From Luteipulveratus halotolerans (GTDB lineage: Bacteria; Actinomycetota; Actinomycetes; Actinomycetales; Dermatophilaceae), in the NCBI RefSeq assembly GCF_001247745.1, contig NZ_LAIR01000002.1, forward strand, positions 2,914,001 to 2,978,000: a stretch of DNA of 64,000 bases, read 5' to 3'. Below the pieces are notes generated by a model. That model was not told the DNA's origin and made no database searches. It worked only from the letters and a program-made list of their open reading frames with translations. Each line of letters begins with the position of its first letter. The first letter of the stretch is position 1. Position numbers and translations under genes: made by a program. Shown here piece after piece: positions 41,138-49,627 of the stretch.

Positions 41138-41178
41138 CCGCGGGGCGTCGCACCTTCTCCAGGTACGACGCCCCGCGG
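41138..41178. terminator. 13-bp hairpin in the gap after the HtrA-like gene
   Basis: CCGCGGGGCGTCG pairs with CGACGCCCCGCGG around a 15-nt loop. It is the only clear structure in the 348-bp gap 41058-41405, and it can terminate the protease transcript before the MMPL gene. Confidence 0.6.
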
Positions 41179-41405
41179 TCGTTCCCGCACCGCGCTCATC
41201 GCCGGCGCCGCAACCAACTTTGGTATGACGCACGGCAACCGGGACGTCCCCCTTCAGGGCTACCCCCGAACCATCCCTGAGCCGCCCCTGAAACAGCCTC
41301 TGGCGTGACGACAGCGCACCCGCGCGTACCGCAGGCTGATCAGCATCAGCCGAAGCGCGCCTTTCTCCGATGCGCTCCGGACCCGGCCACAACTCAGGGG
41401 TACAC

Positions 41406-43556
41406 ATGTTTTCCAAGCTCGGGAAGGGCGTGGTCGCTCATCCCTGGTGGGTGATCGGCGCGTGGATCATCGTCGCCGCCGCCGTCATCGCCACCGCACC
41501 GAAGCTGACGACGTCCAACGACGAGTCGGACTTCCTGCCCAAGCACTACGAGTCGATCAAGGCGATGCAGCTGCAGGAGTCGAAGTACGCCGACACCAGC
41601 ACGCTCGGCGGCATCGTCGTCTTCGACCGCAAGGACGGCAAGGCGCTCACCACAGCCGACCAGGCCAAGGTCAAGCAGCTCATCGGCGGCCTCGCCACCG
41701 ACGCGAAGAAGCCCGTGCAGTCGGTCGTCGCCGGCCAGCCCGCACCCAACCACGTCGTGCAGACCGCGATGGTCAACTTCGTCCGCGGCACCGACACCTA
41801 CGGTGACGAGGACGCCCGCGACGTCATCAAGGGCATGCGCACCAACCTCAGCAACCAGGTCAAAGGCAGCGACCTGCGTGTGGCCATGACCGGCCCGACG
41901 CCGCAGGCCATCGACGGTGAGGAGTCGGACAAGAAGTCCGAGCAGCTCATCGCGTTCGCGACCTTCGGCCTGATCATCCTGCTGCTGCTGCTCATCTTCC
42001 GCAGCCCCGTGCTCGCGCTGCTGCCGATCGTCCTCATCATGCTGGTCTCGCAGGTCGCCACCGGCCTGATCGCCTACGCCAACAAGGCTTTCGACCTCAA
42101 CGCCGACAGCTCGATCAGCGTCATCCTCATCATCGTGATGTTCGGTATCGGCACCGACTACATCCTGTTCCTGATGTTCCGCTACCGCGAACGCCTGCGG
42201 ATGGGCGAGGACAAGCGGACCGCGATGGTCAGCTCGGTCGGTCGCGTCGGTGAGGCCATCGCCTCCGCCGCAGGCGCCGTCATCGCCGCCTTCATGGCCC
42301 TGACCCTGTCCTCCCTCGGGATCTTCCGAGCCATCGGTCCGTCGCTCGCCATCGCGGTGGCCGTCATGCTCGTCGCAGGTCTCACACTCGTCCCCGCCGT
42401 CGTGTCCCTCATGGGTTCGAAGGTGTTCTGGCCGAGCAAGGCCTGGAAGAAGGAGCCCAAGCACACGACGTCGGCCCGGATCGGCCGCTCGCTCGGTCGC
42501 CGGCCCGCGGCGTACGCCCTCGTCACCGGTGGGGTGCTCGTCGTCCTGTCGGTGTTCGCGTTCGGGTTCAAGCCGTCGTTCGACTTCGGCTCCAGCAGCC
42601 TTCCGAAGGACGTCGAGTCGACCGTCGCGCTCGACACGATCAAGAAGGGTCTGCCGGCCGGAGCCACCGACCCGAGCACCGTGCTGGTGACCAGCGACAA
42701 GGGTGCGCTCGACCAGGGCGAGCTGACGTCGTACGCCGACCGGCTCGGCAAGGTCGACGGCGTCGGCCAGGTGTCGCCGCCCGAGATCAGCAAGGACGGG
42801 TCGACCGCCACCTATCAGGTCGTGCTCAAGGACGACCCGATGTCGGAGAAGGCGATCGACGTCGTCGGCGGGCCACTGCGAGACGCCGCCCACCAGTCAC
42901 CACCGGGGACGACCGCGTATGTCGGGGGAACGACATCGGTCTTCGTCGATCTGGATGACGCGATGGTGCGCGACTACAAGGTGGTCTTCCCGGTCGCCGC
43001 GCTGATCATCATGGCGATCCTGGCGCTGCTTCTGCGCAGCCTCGTCGCGCCGCTCTATCTCATGGCGTCGGTGGGTCTGGGCTTCGGAGCGACGCTCGGC
43101 GCGACCGTGCTGCTCATCCAGAACTCCTCGGAGAGCGGCGGCCTGATCTTCATGCTTCCGGTCTACATGTACCTGTTCGTGGTCGCCCTCGGGACCGACT
43201 ACAACATCCTCATGGTGGCCCGGTTGCGCGAGGAGGCCCGCGAAGGTCTGCCACCGAGGGAAGCCGCGGCGAAGGCGTTCCAGCACGCCGGACCCACGGT
43301 CGCCGCAGCCGGTCTGATCCTGGCGGGTTCGTTCGCCTCGTTGATGCTGTCGGGCAACGAGCTCATGGTGTCGATGGGCTTCGCGATCTCGTTCGGGATC
43401 GGCATCGCGGCGTTCGTCATGGCGATGTTCTTCACCCCCGCGGTCACCGCACTGCTCGGGCACGCCGCCTGGTGGCCCGGCCACGGCGACCGCAAGGACA
43501 AGACCGCTCCGCCCCCGCCGGAGCGTGACCTGGAGCTGGTCGGCGCCCAGCGCTGA
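41406..43556 (+). CDS. MMPL-family RND transporter (second)
   Basis: 716 residues, ATG 41406 with AGGGG upstream. TM1 about 12-33, a large soluble loop, a five-helix block (about 180-345) with GIGTDYILFLMFRYRERL, a second loop (about 385-540), and a second helix block (about 545-690) with ALGTDYNILMVARLREEA. The two Asp-Tyr pairs are the proton relay. It lacks an adjacent regulator, unlike the MMPL at 15.4 kb. Probably exports lipids or amphiphilic compounds. A 15-bp hairpin follows. Confidence 0.92.
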   Translation: MFSKLGKGVVAHPWWVIGAWIIVAAAVIATAPKLTTSNDESDFLPKHYESIKAMQLQESKYADTSTLGGIVVFDRKDGKALTTADQAKVKQLIGGLATDAKKPVQSVVAGQPAPNHVVQTAMVNFVRGTDTYGDEDARDVIKGMRTNLSNQVKGSDLRVAMTGPTPQAIDGEESDKKSEQLIAFATFGLIILLLLLIFRSPVLALLPIVLIMLVSQVATGLIAYANKAFDLNADSSISVILIIVMFGIGTDYILFLMFRYRERLRMGEDKRTAMVSSVGRVGEAIASAAGAVIAAFMALTLSSLGIFRAIGPSLAIAVAVMLVAGLTLVPAVVSLMGSKVFWPSKAWKKEPKHTTSARIGRSLGRRPAAYALVTGGVLVVLSVFAFGFKPSFDFGSSSLPKDVESTVALDTIKKGLPAGATDPSTVLVTSDKGALDQGELTSYADRLGKVDGVGQVSPPEISKDGSTATYQVVLKDDPMSEKAIDVVGGPLRDAAHQSPPGTTAYVGGTTSVFVDLDDAMVRDYKVVFPVAALIIMAILALLLRSLVAPLYLMASVGLGFGATLGATVLLIQNSSESGGLIFMLPVYMYLFVVALGTDYNILMVARLREEAREGLPPREAAAKAFQHAGPTVAAAGLILAGSFASLMLSGNELMVSMGFAISFGIGIAAFVMAMFFTPAVTALLGHAAWWPGHGDRKDKTAPPPPERDLELVGAQR

Positions 43557-43593
43557 CCCTGACGGCCGGCGTACCGGCCACAGCCACGGGGTA

Positions 43594-43625
43594 CGGCGCC
43601 CGCAGGGATCTCCCTGCGGGCGCCG
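43594..43625. terminator. 15-bp hairpin terminator after the second MMPL gene
   Basis: CGGCGCCCGCAGGGA, a TC spacer, then the exact complement and TTCGC. 38 nt after the MMPL stop. Confidence 0.8.
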
Positions 43626-43664
43626 TTCGCGTATCACCCGCCGACACGCCCGGCTCCTCCTTCC

Positions 43665-46336
43665 GTGGAGACCTCGGAGCACGTCGGTGACATCGAGCTG
43701 CGCATGCTGCGCGCCTCGGTCCGCCACGCCGTGGTCATCGCGCTCGTCCTGCTCGCCCTCCAGGTGCCGATGTGGCTGGCCGCGTCACGGTCGTCGTACG
43801 CCGATGCGCCCGGCACCACTGCGGGCCGCCTGTCCGTGCTGCTCGACTGCGGGTTCGCACTCACGCTGGCGGTGGCGGCGTTCCGCAGCTGTGAGTACCT
43901 CCGGGCGTGCGAGCAGCGCTACGCCGTCGACACCCTCGCCGACGACAAGCAGATTCGGTCCTACCTCGATCGGAGATATCGCGGAATCCGTTGGGGCGCA
44001 GGCATTCTCGTCGCCGCGGCGATACTCGACCTCATCGAGAACGCCCTCCTGTGGCGGCGCCTGGCCCCTGGCCCCGACGCGATGCCGACGGTCTGGATCG
44101 GCTGGCTGTCGCCCGTGTGGATCGCGCTCGCGGTCGTCGGCGCCGTACCCCTGGTCGTCGTGTGGTGGCAGCGCGGCGGCGAACGCGTCCAACGCATGGT
44201 CGACCCGCTCAGCCGCGCCACCCACGCCGAGACCGCACCGGGCGCGTCCGGCGGCACGATCATCGCCTGCTCCGGCGGCGGGATCCGCTCGGCGTCGTTC
44301 TGCCTCGGCGCGCTGCAGTCGCTGATGAGAGCCGGCGTCTACCGGCAGGCACGAGCCGTCATCGGGGTCAGCGGCGGCGGCTACATGGCGGCCGCCTTCC
44401 ACATCACCGGCCGCAGCGTCACCGACGACGAGAGGCCGCCGTTCGCGCAGGGCTCGACCGAGCTCGCGCTGCTTCGTCGGCACACCCGCTACCTGCTCCC
44501 CCGCGGCGTCGAGGTGTTCCGCGGCGTGATGTCGGTGCTGTTCGGGGTCGCGATCAACGTGGTGTTCATCCTCGTGTCGTTGCGCGCCATCGCCTGGGTG
44601 CTCGGGTGGTACCTCCAGGAGTACGACGTCGTCCGCCGCGACGGGCGGACCACCACGGTGACGCTGCCGCGCGGCTGGGTCCTGGTCGCCGTCCTCGGCT
44701 GGCTGCTCGCCGTCGCCCTGTTCGTGCTCGTCGACAAGGTGGTCGACCGGTTCGGGCAGGTCGACGACACCGCCCGCCGCGAGGTCCGCTCCTGGATCGG
44801 CAGCCTCCTCGCGGTCGGGACGGCGACCGCGGTGCTGCTCCTCGGCGTACCTCTCACCCTGCGCTGGCTGACCTCGCAGGCGGACCACACCCTGCCGGGC
44901 ACGCTGAAGGACCTCGTCGACCCCGGACCCGTGAGCGCCGCGACCGTCGCCGCTCTCGTGACGGGCCTGGTCGCGCTCGGCCGGTCGGTCGCGACCGGCC
45001 GAACAAGGTCGGCGACGAGCAGCGGTGGATCTCGCGGCTCGCGACCCGGCTGCGGCTCGTCGTCGCACCGTGGCTCGGCACAGCCCTCATCGTGATCGCC
45101 GCGTACGTCGTGCTCGTGCGCTGGACCTACGCGTACGCCACCTCGCCGGCGTGGCGGTCCGGCTGGAGCACTGCGCTGTGGGCCGGGGCCGTGGTCGTCG
45201 TCGTACGGGCCCTGTCCGACGTCAACCGCACCTCGCTGCACCACTTCTACCGTGAGCGGCTCGCGACCACCTTTCTCGTGCAGCGGTTGCGGACCGGGGA
45301 GGCCAAGGCCGAGCCGTACGACAAGCCGTTGCGGGTGTCGGACCAGGCCGGTGCCTCGGCCGGTCGGCCCGAGCTGGTGATGGCGGCGGTCGCCAACGTC
45401 GCCGACGCCGACTACGTGCCGGCCGGGCGCGGCTGCGTGCCGTTCGTCATCTCGGCCGCACGGACCGGCGTGGTCGGCGACCCCTCCCTCCCGCCCGGCG
45501 GGACGCGGGCGACGCAGGAGTACGAGTACAGCGCCGACTTCGACCGACGCGACCTGACCGTCCCGGCCGCCATGGCGATCAGCGGCGCGGCCGTCTCACC
45601 GCTCGCAGGTCGGGCCAGCTCACGCACCCGACCGGTCCGGGTGCTGCTGACGGTGCTCAACGCGCGCCTCGGGGTCTGGCTGCCCAACCCGTACGCCCGG
45701 CCCCCGGCGCTGACGACCAAGGCGTTGCGCGAGCGCGACCGCGCCGGCGAACCCGACGCGACCTCGCGCGACCGCTGGCGGGCCCGCGGCTGGGTGGTGG
45801 CCGCCCGCGCGACCAGTCTCGCGACCAAGCCGGGCCCGTACCGGCTCCTGCGGGAGGCGTTCGGGCGACCGTCGCTGTACGACCGCAGGCTCTACGTCAC
45901 CGACGGCGGGCACTACGACAACCTCGGCCTGCTGGAGGCGCTCCGCCGTCGACCTGATCGGGTCGTGGTGATCGACGCGAGCAACGACGCCGAGAACTCC
46001 TTCGGCGCCCTTGCCGACGCTGTCGCGACCGCCCGGATGGACCTCGGGATCGAGGTGGACGTCGACACGACCCGGCTGCGGTCGAGCGACACCGCTCGTG
46101 CGGCGTCGGCCTGGTCGGTCGGCACCGCGACGTACCCGGCCGACGACGGACCGGCGCACGTCGCCGACGTCGTGTTCCTCAAGGCGCTGCTCACCGACGA
46201 CCTGACCGCCGACGTCGAGCACTACACGCTCGACAACCCCGACTTCCCGCGCCGCTCGACCGGCGACCAGTCCTACGACGAGTGGGACTTCGAGGCGTAC
46301 AGGCAGCTCGGCCACAGCCTCGCCGACACATGGTGA
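43665..46336 (+). pseudogene. Patatin-like phospholipase, split by a single-base frameshift
   Basis: Two frames together encode one large membrane-associated patatin-like protein. Frame one (43665 to about 45000) has several N-terminal membrane spans, the oxyanion region SGGGIRSASFCLGAL and the nucleophile S236 in GVSGGGY. Frame two (about 45001-46336) continues with a further membrane segment and supplies the catalytic Asp in TDGGHYDNLGL. The switch lies in ACCGGCCGAACAAGG near 45001. Inserting one base would read GRNKVGDEQRW continuously. The Ser-Asp dyad is thus separated, so the gene is inactive unless frameshifting occurs or the base is a sequencing error. Confidence 0.8.
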
Positions 46337-46520
46337 GCCGCACCCGGCTGGGCACGCTCGCGGTCGTACCGCCGAACCGGTCGACACAACGCCGGATGCG
46401 CAGGTAACGTCGCTCCTCCCCCTGTCCGTACGGTGTCGTTGCCGTGCGCCCGGCAGGCCCACGGTGCGGGACGTGCGTGCCGACTCCTTCTCCCAGCTCT
46501 CAGAGAGGCCCCAGCTCGTC

Positions 46521-48557
46521 ATGCCCAGCGACACCACGACCCTCGATGACGACCTCACCGCCGAGCAGCACTACCTCGCGAACGCCCGCGCCGAGCTCGC
46601 CCGCATGCGCGAGTCCGCCGAGGCGCTCGATGCCTCGAAGGCCAGCGACGCCGTCTCGGGCGAGGCCCTGAGCCACACGCTCGCCCGCCGCATCGCCGCC
46701 CTGCAGGACGACCCGCGGACGACCCTGTTCTTCGGCCGGATCGACATGGCAGCGCCGGCGTCGGACCGCTGGTACGTCGGCCGCCGTCACGTCGCCGACG
46801 CCCAGGGCAACCCCGTCGTCATCGACTGGCGCGCACCGGTGTCGACGGCGTTCTACCGCGCCTCGCACGCCGAGCCGATGGACGTCGTGCTGCGGCGCCG
46901 GTTCGGTGTCGACCACGGACTGCTGACCGCGATCGAGGACGAGCACCTCACCGACCCGTCCGAGGCCACGCAGAGCAGCGACATCCTGGCCACCGAGATC
47001 GAGCGCCCGCGCACCGGCCCGATGCGCGACATCGTGTCGACGATCCAGCCCGAGCAGGACGAGATCGTGCGAGCCGACGTCGGGACGACGATCTGCGTGC
47101 AGGGTGCACCCGGCACCGGCAAGACCGCCGTCGGACTGCACCGCGCGGCGTGGCTGCTGTACTCCTTCCGCGAGCGGCTCGACCGCACGGGCGTGCTCGT
47201 CGTCGGCCCCAACAAGGCGTTCCTCGAGCACATCGGCGCGGTGCTGCCTGCTCTCGGCGAGATCCGGGTCGGGCATGCCACCATCGAGGACCTCCTCGAC
47301 CACGGACCCATCCGCACGACCGAGCCGGCGAACGTCGGTGTCATCAAAGGCGATCCGCGTCTCGCGTCGGTCATCCGCGAGGCCGTGTGGTCGCACGTCC
47401 GGCGCGCGACCGAACCCCTGATCGTGCCGCGCGGCATCCGCAAGTGGCGCGTGCCGGCGTACGAGGTGCAGGAGATCCTCGATGAGCTCAAGGCCCGTGG
47501 AGTCCGGTACGACGCCGCGCGCCAGATGCTCTCGCAGCGCCTCGCGCACGCCGTGCTGCTGCTCATGGAGCAGGCCGGCGACTCCCCCGACGACCGGGTG
47601 CAGGACGCCGTCGCGAAGTCGGCGCCCATGAAGAAGTACGTCGCCTCGGTCTGGCCGCAGATCGACGCCGCTCAGGTGCTGTGGGAGCTGTGGTCGTCAC
47701 CCGATGCGCTCGGCGTGGCTGCGGCCGGCGTACTCAGCAACGGAGAGCAGTCGATCCTGTTGTGGGACAAGCCATCTCGCACCAAGGGCGCTGCGCGGTG
47801 GTCGTTGGCCGACATGGCTCTGCTCGATGAGGCGCACGATCACATCACCCGCATGACCAGCCTCGGGCACGTCGTGCTCGACGAGGCGCAGGACCTCTCG
47901 CCGATGCAGCTGCGTGCGGTGGGGCGGCGCTGCTCGACGGGTTCGGCCACCGTGCTCGGCGACATCGCGCAGGGCACCACGCCGTGGGCGACGCAGTCGT
48001 GGGACGAGACGATGACGCACCTCGGCAAGACCGACCACCACCTCGAGGTGCTCGACCGCGGGTTCCGCGTGCCGGCGGCCGTCATCGAGTACGCCGCGCG
48101 GCTGCTGCCGTCGATGGCCCCCGGGCTGGGCGCGCCGGTGTCGGTGCGTGACAACCCGGGGCGTCTCGACCTCGTGGCGGTGGACGCCGGGGGCGTCTCC
48201 GACGCGCTCGTGTCGACGCTGCGCTCGGCCGCCGCCACGCCCGGCTCGATCGGGGTCATCGCACCGGACACCACGCTCGAAGACCTGTCAAAAGCGTTGA
48301 GCAGCAACGAGATCGGGCACGGTCGCCTCGACCGCGACCACGGCGACGACGAGGACCACCAGGTGCAGCTCGTGCCGGCGACGGTGGCCAAGGGCCTGGA
48401 GTTCGACCGGGTCGTCGTGATCGAGCCGACCGACATCGCGGCGGCAGAGCCGGACGAGCGGACGGGCCTGCGCCGGCTCTACGTCGTGCTCACGCGCGCC
48501 GTCTCGGCGTTGACCGTGCTGCACAGCAAGCCGCTGCCGGACGAGCTCGCCGCCTGA
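46521..48557 (+). CDS. HelD/HelR-like RNA-polymerase-associated ATPase (UvrD-like)
   Basis: 678 residues. ATG 46521 chosen (a GTG at 46464 would add 19 atypical residues). An N-terminal antiparallel coiled coil (about 10-75; TAEQHYLANARAELARMRES) resembles the arm HelD inserts into the RNA-polymerase secondary channel. Superfamily-1 motifs follow: Walker A GAPGTGKT (195-202), DEAQD (454-458), a GxxTTPWAT region, FRVPAAVIEYA, and the C-terminal motif LYVVLTRAVSAL. HelD proteins recycle stalled polymerase, and actinobacterial HelR also displaces rifamycins. A rifamycin-associated element was not seen upstream. Resistance function is inference. Confidence 0.85.
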   Translation: MPSDTTTLDDDLTAEQHYLANARAELARMRESAEALDASKASDAVSGEALSHTLARRIAALQDDPRTTLFFGRIDMAAPASDRWYVGRRHVADAQGNPVVIDWRAPVSTAFYRASHAEPMDVVLRRRFGVDHGLLTAIEDEHLTDPSEATQSSDILATEIERPRTGPMRDIVSTIQPEQDEIVRADVGTTICVQGAPGTGKTAVGLHRAAWLLYSFRERLDRTGVLVVGPNKAFLEHIGAVLPALGEIRVGHATIEDLLDHGPIRTTEPANVGVIKGDPRLASVIREAVWSHVRRATEPLIVPRGIRKWRVPAYEVQEILDELKARGVRYDAARQMLSQRLAHAVLLLMEQAGDSPDDRVQDAVAKSAPMKKYVASVWPQIDAAQVLWELWSSPDALGVAAAGVLSNGEQSILLWDKPSRTKGAARWSLADMALLDEAHDHITRMTSLGHVVLDEAQDLSPMQLRAVGRRCSTGSATVLGDIAQGTTPWATQSWDETMTHLGKTDHHLEVLDRGFRVPAAVIEYAARLLPSMAPGLGAPVSVRDNPGRLDLVAVDAGGVSDALVSTLRSAAATPGSIGVIAPDTTLEDLSKALSSNEIGHGRLDRDHGDDEDHQVQLVPATVAKGLEFDRVVVIEPTDIAAAEPDERTGLRRLYVVLTRAVSALTVLHSKPLPDELAA

Positions 48558-48614
48558 CCCGGCGCCGCGGCCGGGCCCGCGTGGCCGGCCAAGGCGAGCG
48601 CCGGCGTACAGGCA

Positions 48615-48646
48615 ACTGCGTCACCTGCGAGGCAACTGCGTTGCCT
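48615..48646. repeat. Hairpin repeat family B, copy 2
   Basis: ACTGCGTCACCTGCGAGG matches the minus strand of 29155-29172 exactly and continues one mismatch away. AGGCAA-CTGCG-TTGCCT (48630-48646) adds a local hairpin. Located between the HelR-like gene and the convergent marR. Confidence 0.5.
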
Positions 48647-48682
48647 GCAAGAAACGCCGTTGCCGGCGAGCGGCGGGCGGCC

Positions 48683-49120
48683 TCACCAGGTGGGGCGTAC
48701 GCGCCCCTCACGGGCGAGCGGCGCCAGCGCCTCGGCTGCCAGGTCGACCCGCGCCGCACCCACCTCGCGCTTCCATCGGCGTACGACGGCGCGTCCGGCC
48801 TCGGTGGCAGCGCGCGTGGCGTCGACACCCCGAGAAGTGAGCTGTAGCAACGTTGCTCGCCGGTCGTCCGGATGAGGTGACCGGGCGACGTACCCCTTGC
48901 GCTCGAGCTCCGCGACGAGCGTGCTGGCCGACTGCTTGGTCATCCCGAGGTGCTCGGCGAGCTCGACGAGGGTGCATCCCGCGCCGGACAGCCGGACGAA
49001 CGCGAACCCGTGGGCGGGCCGGATGTCACCGAACCCGCGCTCGCGCATCTGCTCGTCGATCGCCGCCACGAGCGCATTGCCCGCGGCGAGCAGGAGGAAC
49101 GGCACCTCGTCGTCACGCAT
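48683..49120 (-). CDS. MarR-family regulator
   Basis: 145 residues, ATG 49120. The winged helix (CTLVELAEHLGMTKQSASTLVAELERKGYV, then RSPHPDDRRATLLQLT) is central and helices at both ends form the dimer. It is divergent from a cupin gene with a 75-bp shared region holding a perfect 10-bp inverted repeat, so it very likely represses the cupin gene and itself. Confidence 0.9.
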   Translation of the reverse strand: MRDDEVPFLLLAAGNALVAAIDEQMRERGFGDIRPAHGFAFVRLSGAGCTLVELAEHLGMTKQSASTLVAELERKGYVARSPHPDDRRATLLQLTSRGVDATRAATEAGRAVVRRWKREVGAARVDLAAEALAPLAREGRVRPTW

Positions 49121-49157
49121 GCCGACCACCTTGACACAACGGTCAGCCCGCCTGACC

Positions 49158-49182
49158 ATGTAGTCAGAAAGACTGACTACAT
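49158..49182. promoter_or_regulatory. MarR operator between marR and the cupin gene
   Basis: ATGTAGTCAG (49158-49167), spacer AAAGA, CTGACTACAT (49173-49182). A perfect 10-bp inverted repeat, 14 nt before the cupin start. Confidence 0.8.
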
Positions 49183-49195
49183 CGAAGGGCACACC

Positions 49196-49558
49196 ATGCT
49201 GCACACCGCCACCACCCATGCCATGCACGGCGCCCGATTTCACGCCTACGTCTCGCCCAGCACCGGGTCGACCCAGCTGTGCGCCTGGCGCACCGAGCTC
49301 GCACCGCGCACACCCGGGCAGCCGCACACGCCCAGCCATGAAGAGGTGTTCCTGGTGCTCGACGGAGCGCCCACGTTCACCGTCGACGACACGGTGTACG
49401 ACGCGCACCCCGGTGACGTCGTACGCGTGCCGGCCGGCGCTGAGATCACCGCCGCCAACACCGGCGACCAGCCCGCGTCGATGTGGGTGACGACGTCGGT
49501 GGGCATCCGGGCGATGACCCCGGACGGCACGCAGATCACCCCGCCTTGGGCCCAGTGA
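49196..49558 (+). CDS. Small cupin-fold protein
   Basis: 120 residues, ATG 49196 with GAAGGG upstream. Single-domain cupin. Motif 1 (PHTPSHEEVFLVLDGAPTFTVDD) carries His/Glu metal ligands and motif 2 (HPGDVVRVPAGAEITAAN) follows, although the usual second His (GxxxH) is not evident. Induction through the divergent MarR suggests a role in detoxifying or sensing a small aromatic or oxidant. The substrate is unknown. Confidence 0.8.
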   Translation: MLHTATTHAMHGARFHAYVSPSTGSTQLCAWRTELAPRTPGQPHTPSHEEVFLVLDGAPTFTVDDTVYDAHPGDVVRVPAGAEITAANTGDQPASMWVTTSVGIRAMTPDGTQITPPWAQ

Positions 49559-49627
49559 CCGCCTTCGCCCCACCCCTGCTTCGAGGCGGGCGCGAACCGA
49601 GCGAGGCGGGCGTGACCTGAGCGAGGC

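Noticed and set aside
41058..41405. Unannotated gene in the 348-bp gap after the protease
   Set aside because: Only short frames without ribosome-binding sites are present; one hairpin is the only structure seen.
46337..46520. Rifamycin-associated element upstream of the HelR-like gene
   Set aside because: No GGGGCTTGCGGCAAGGCCC-like inverted repeat is visible in the 184-bp gap.
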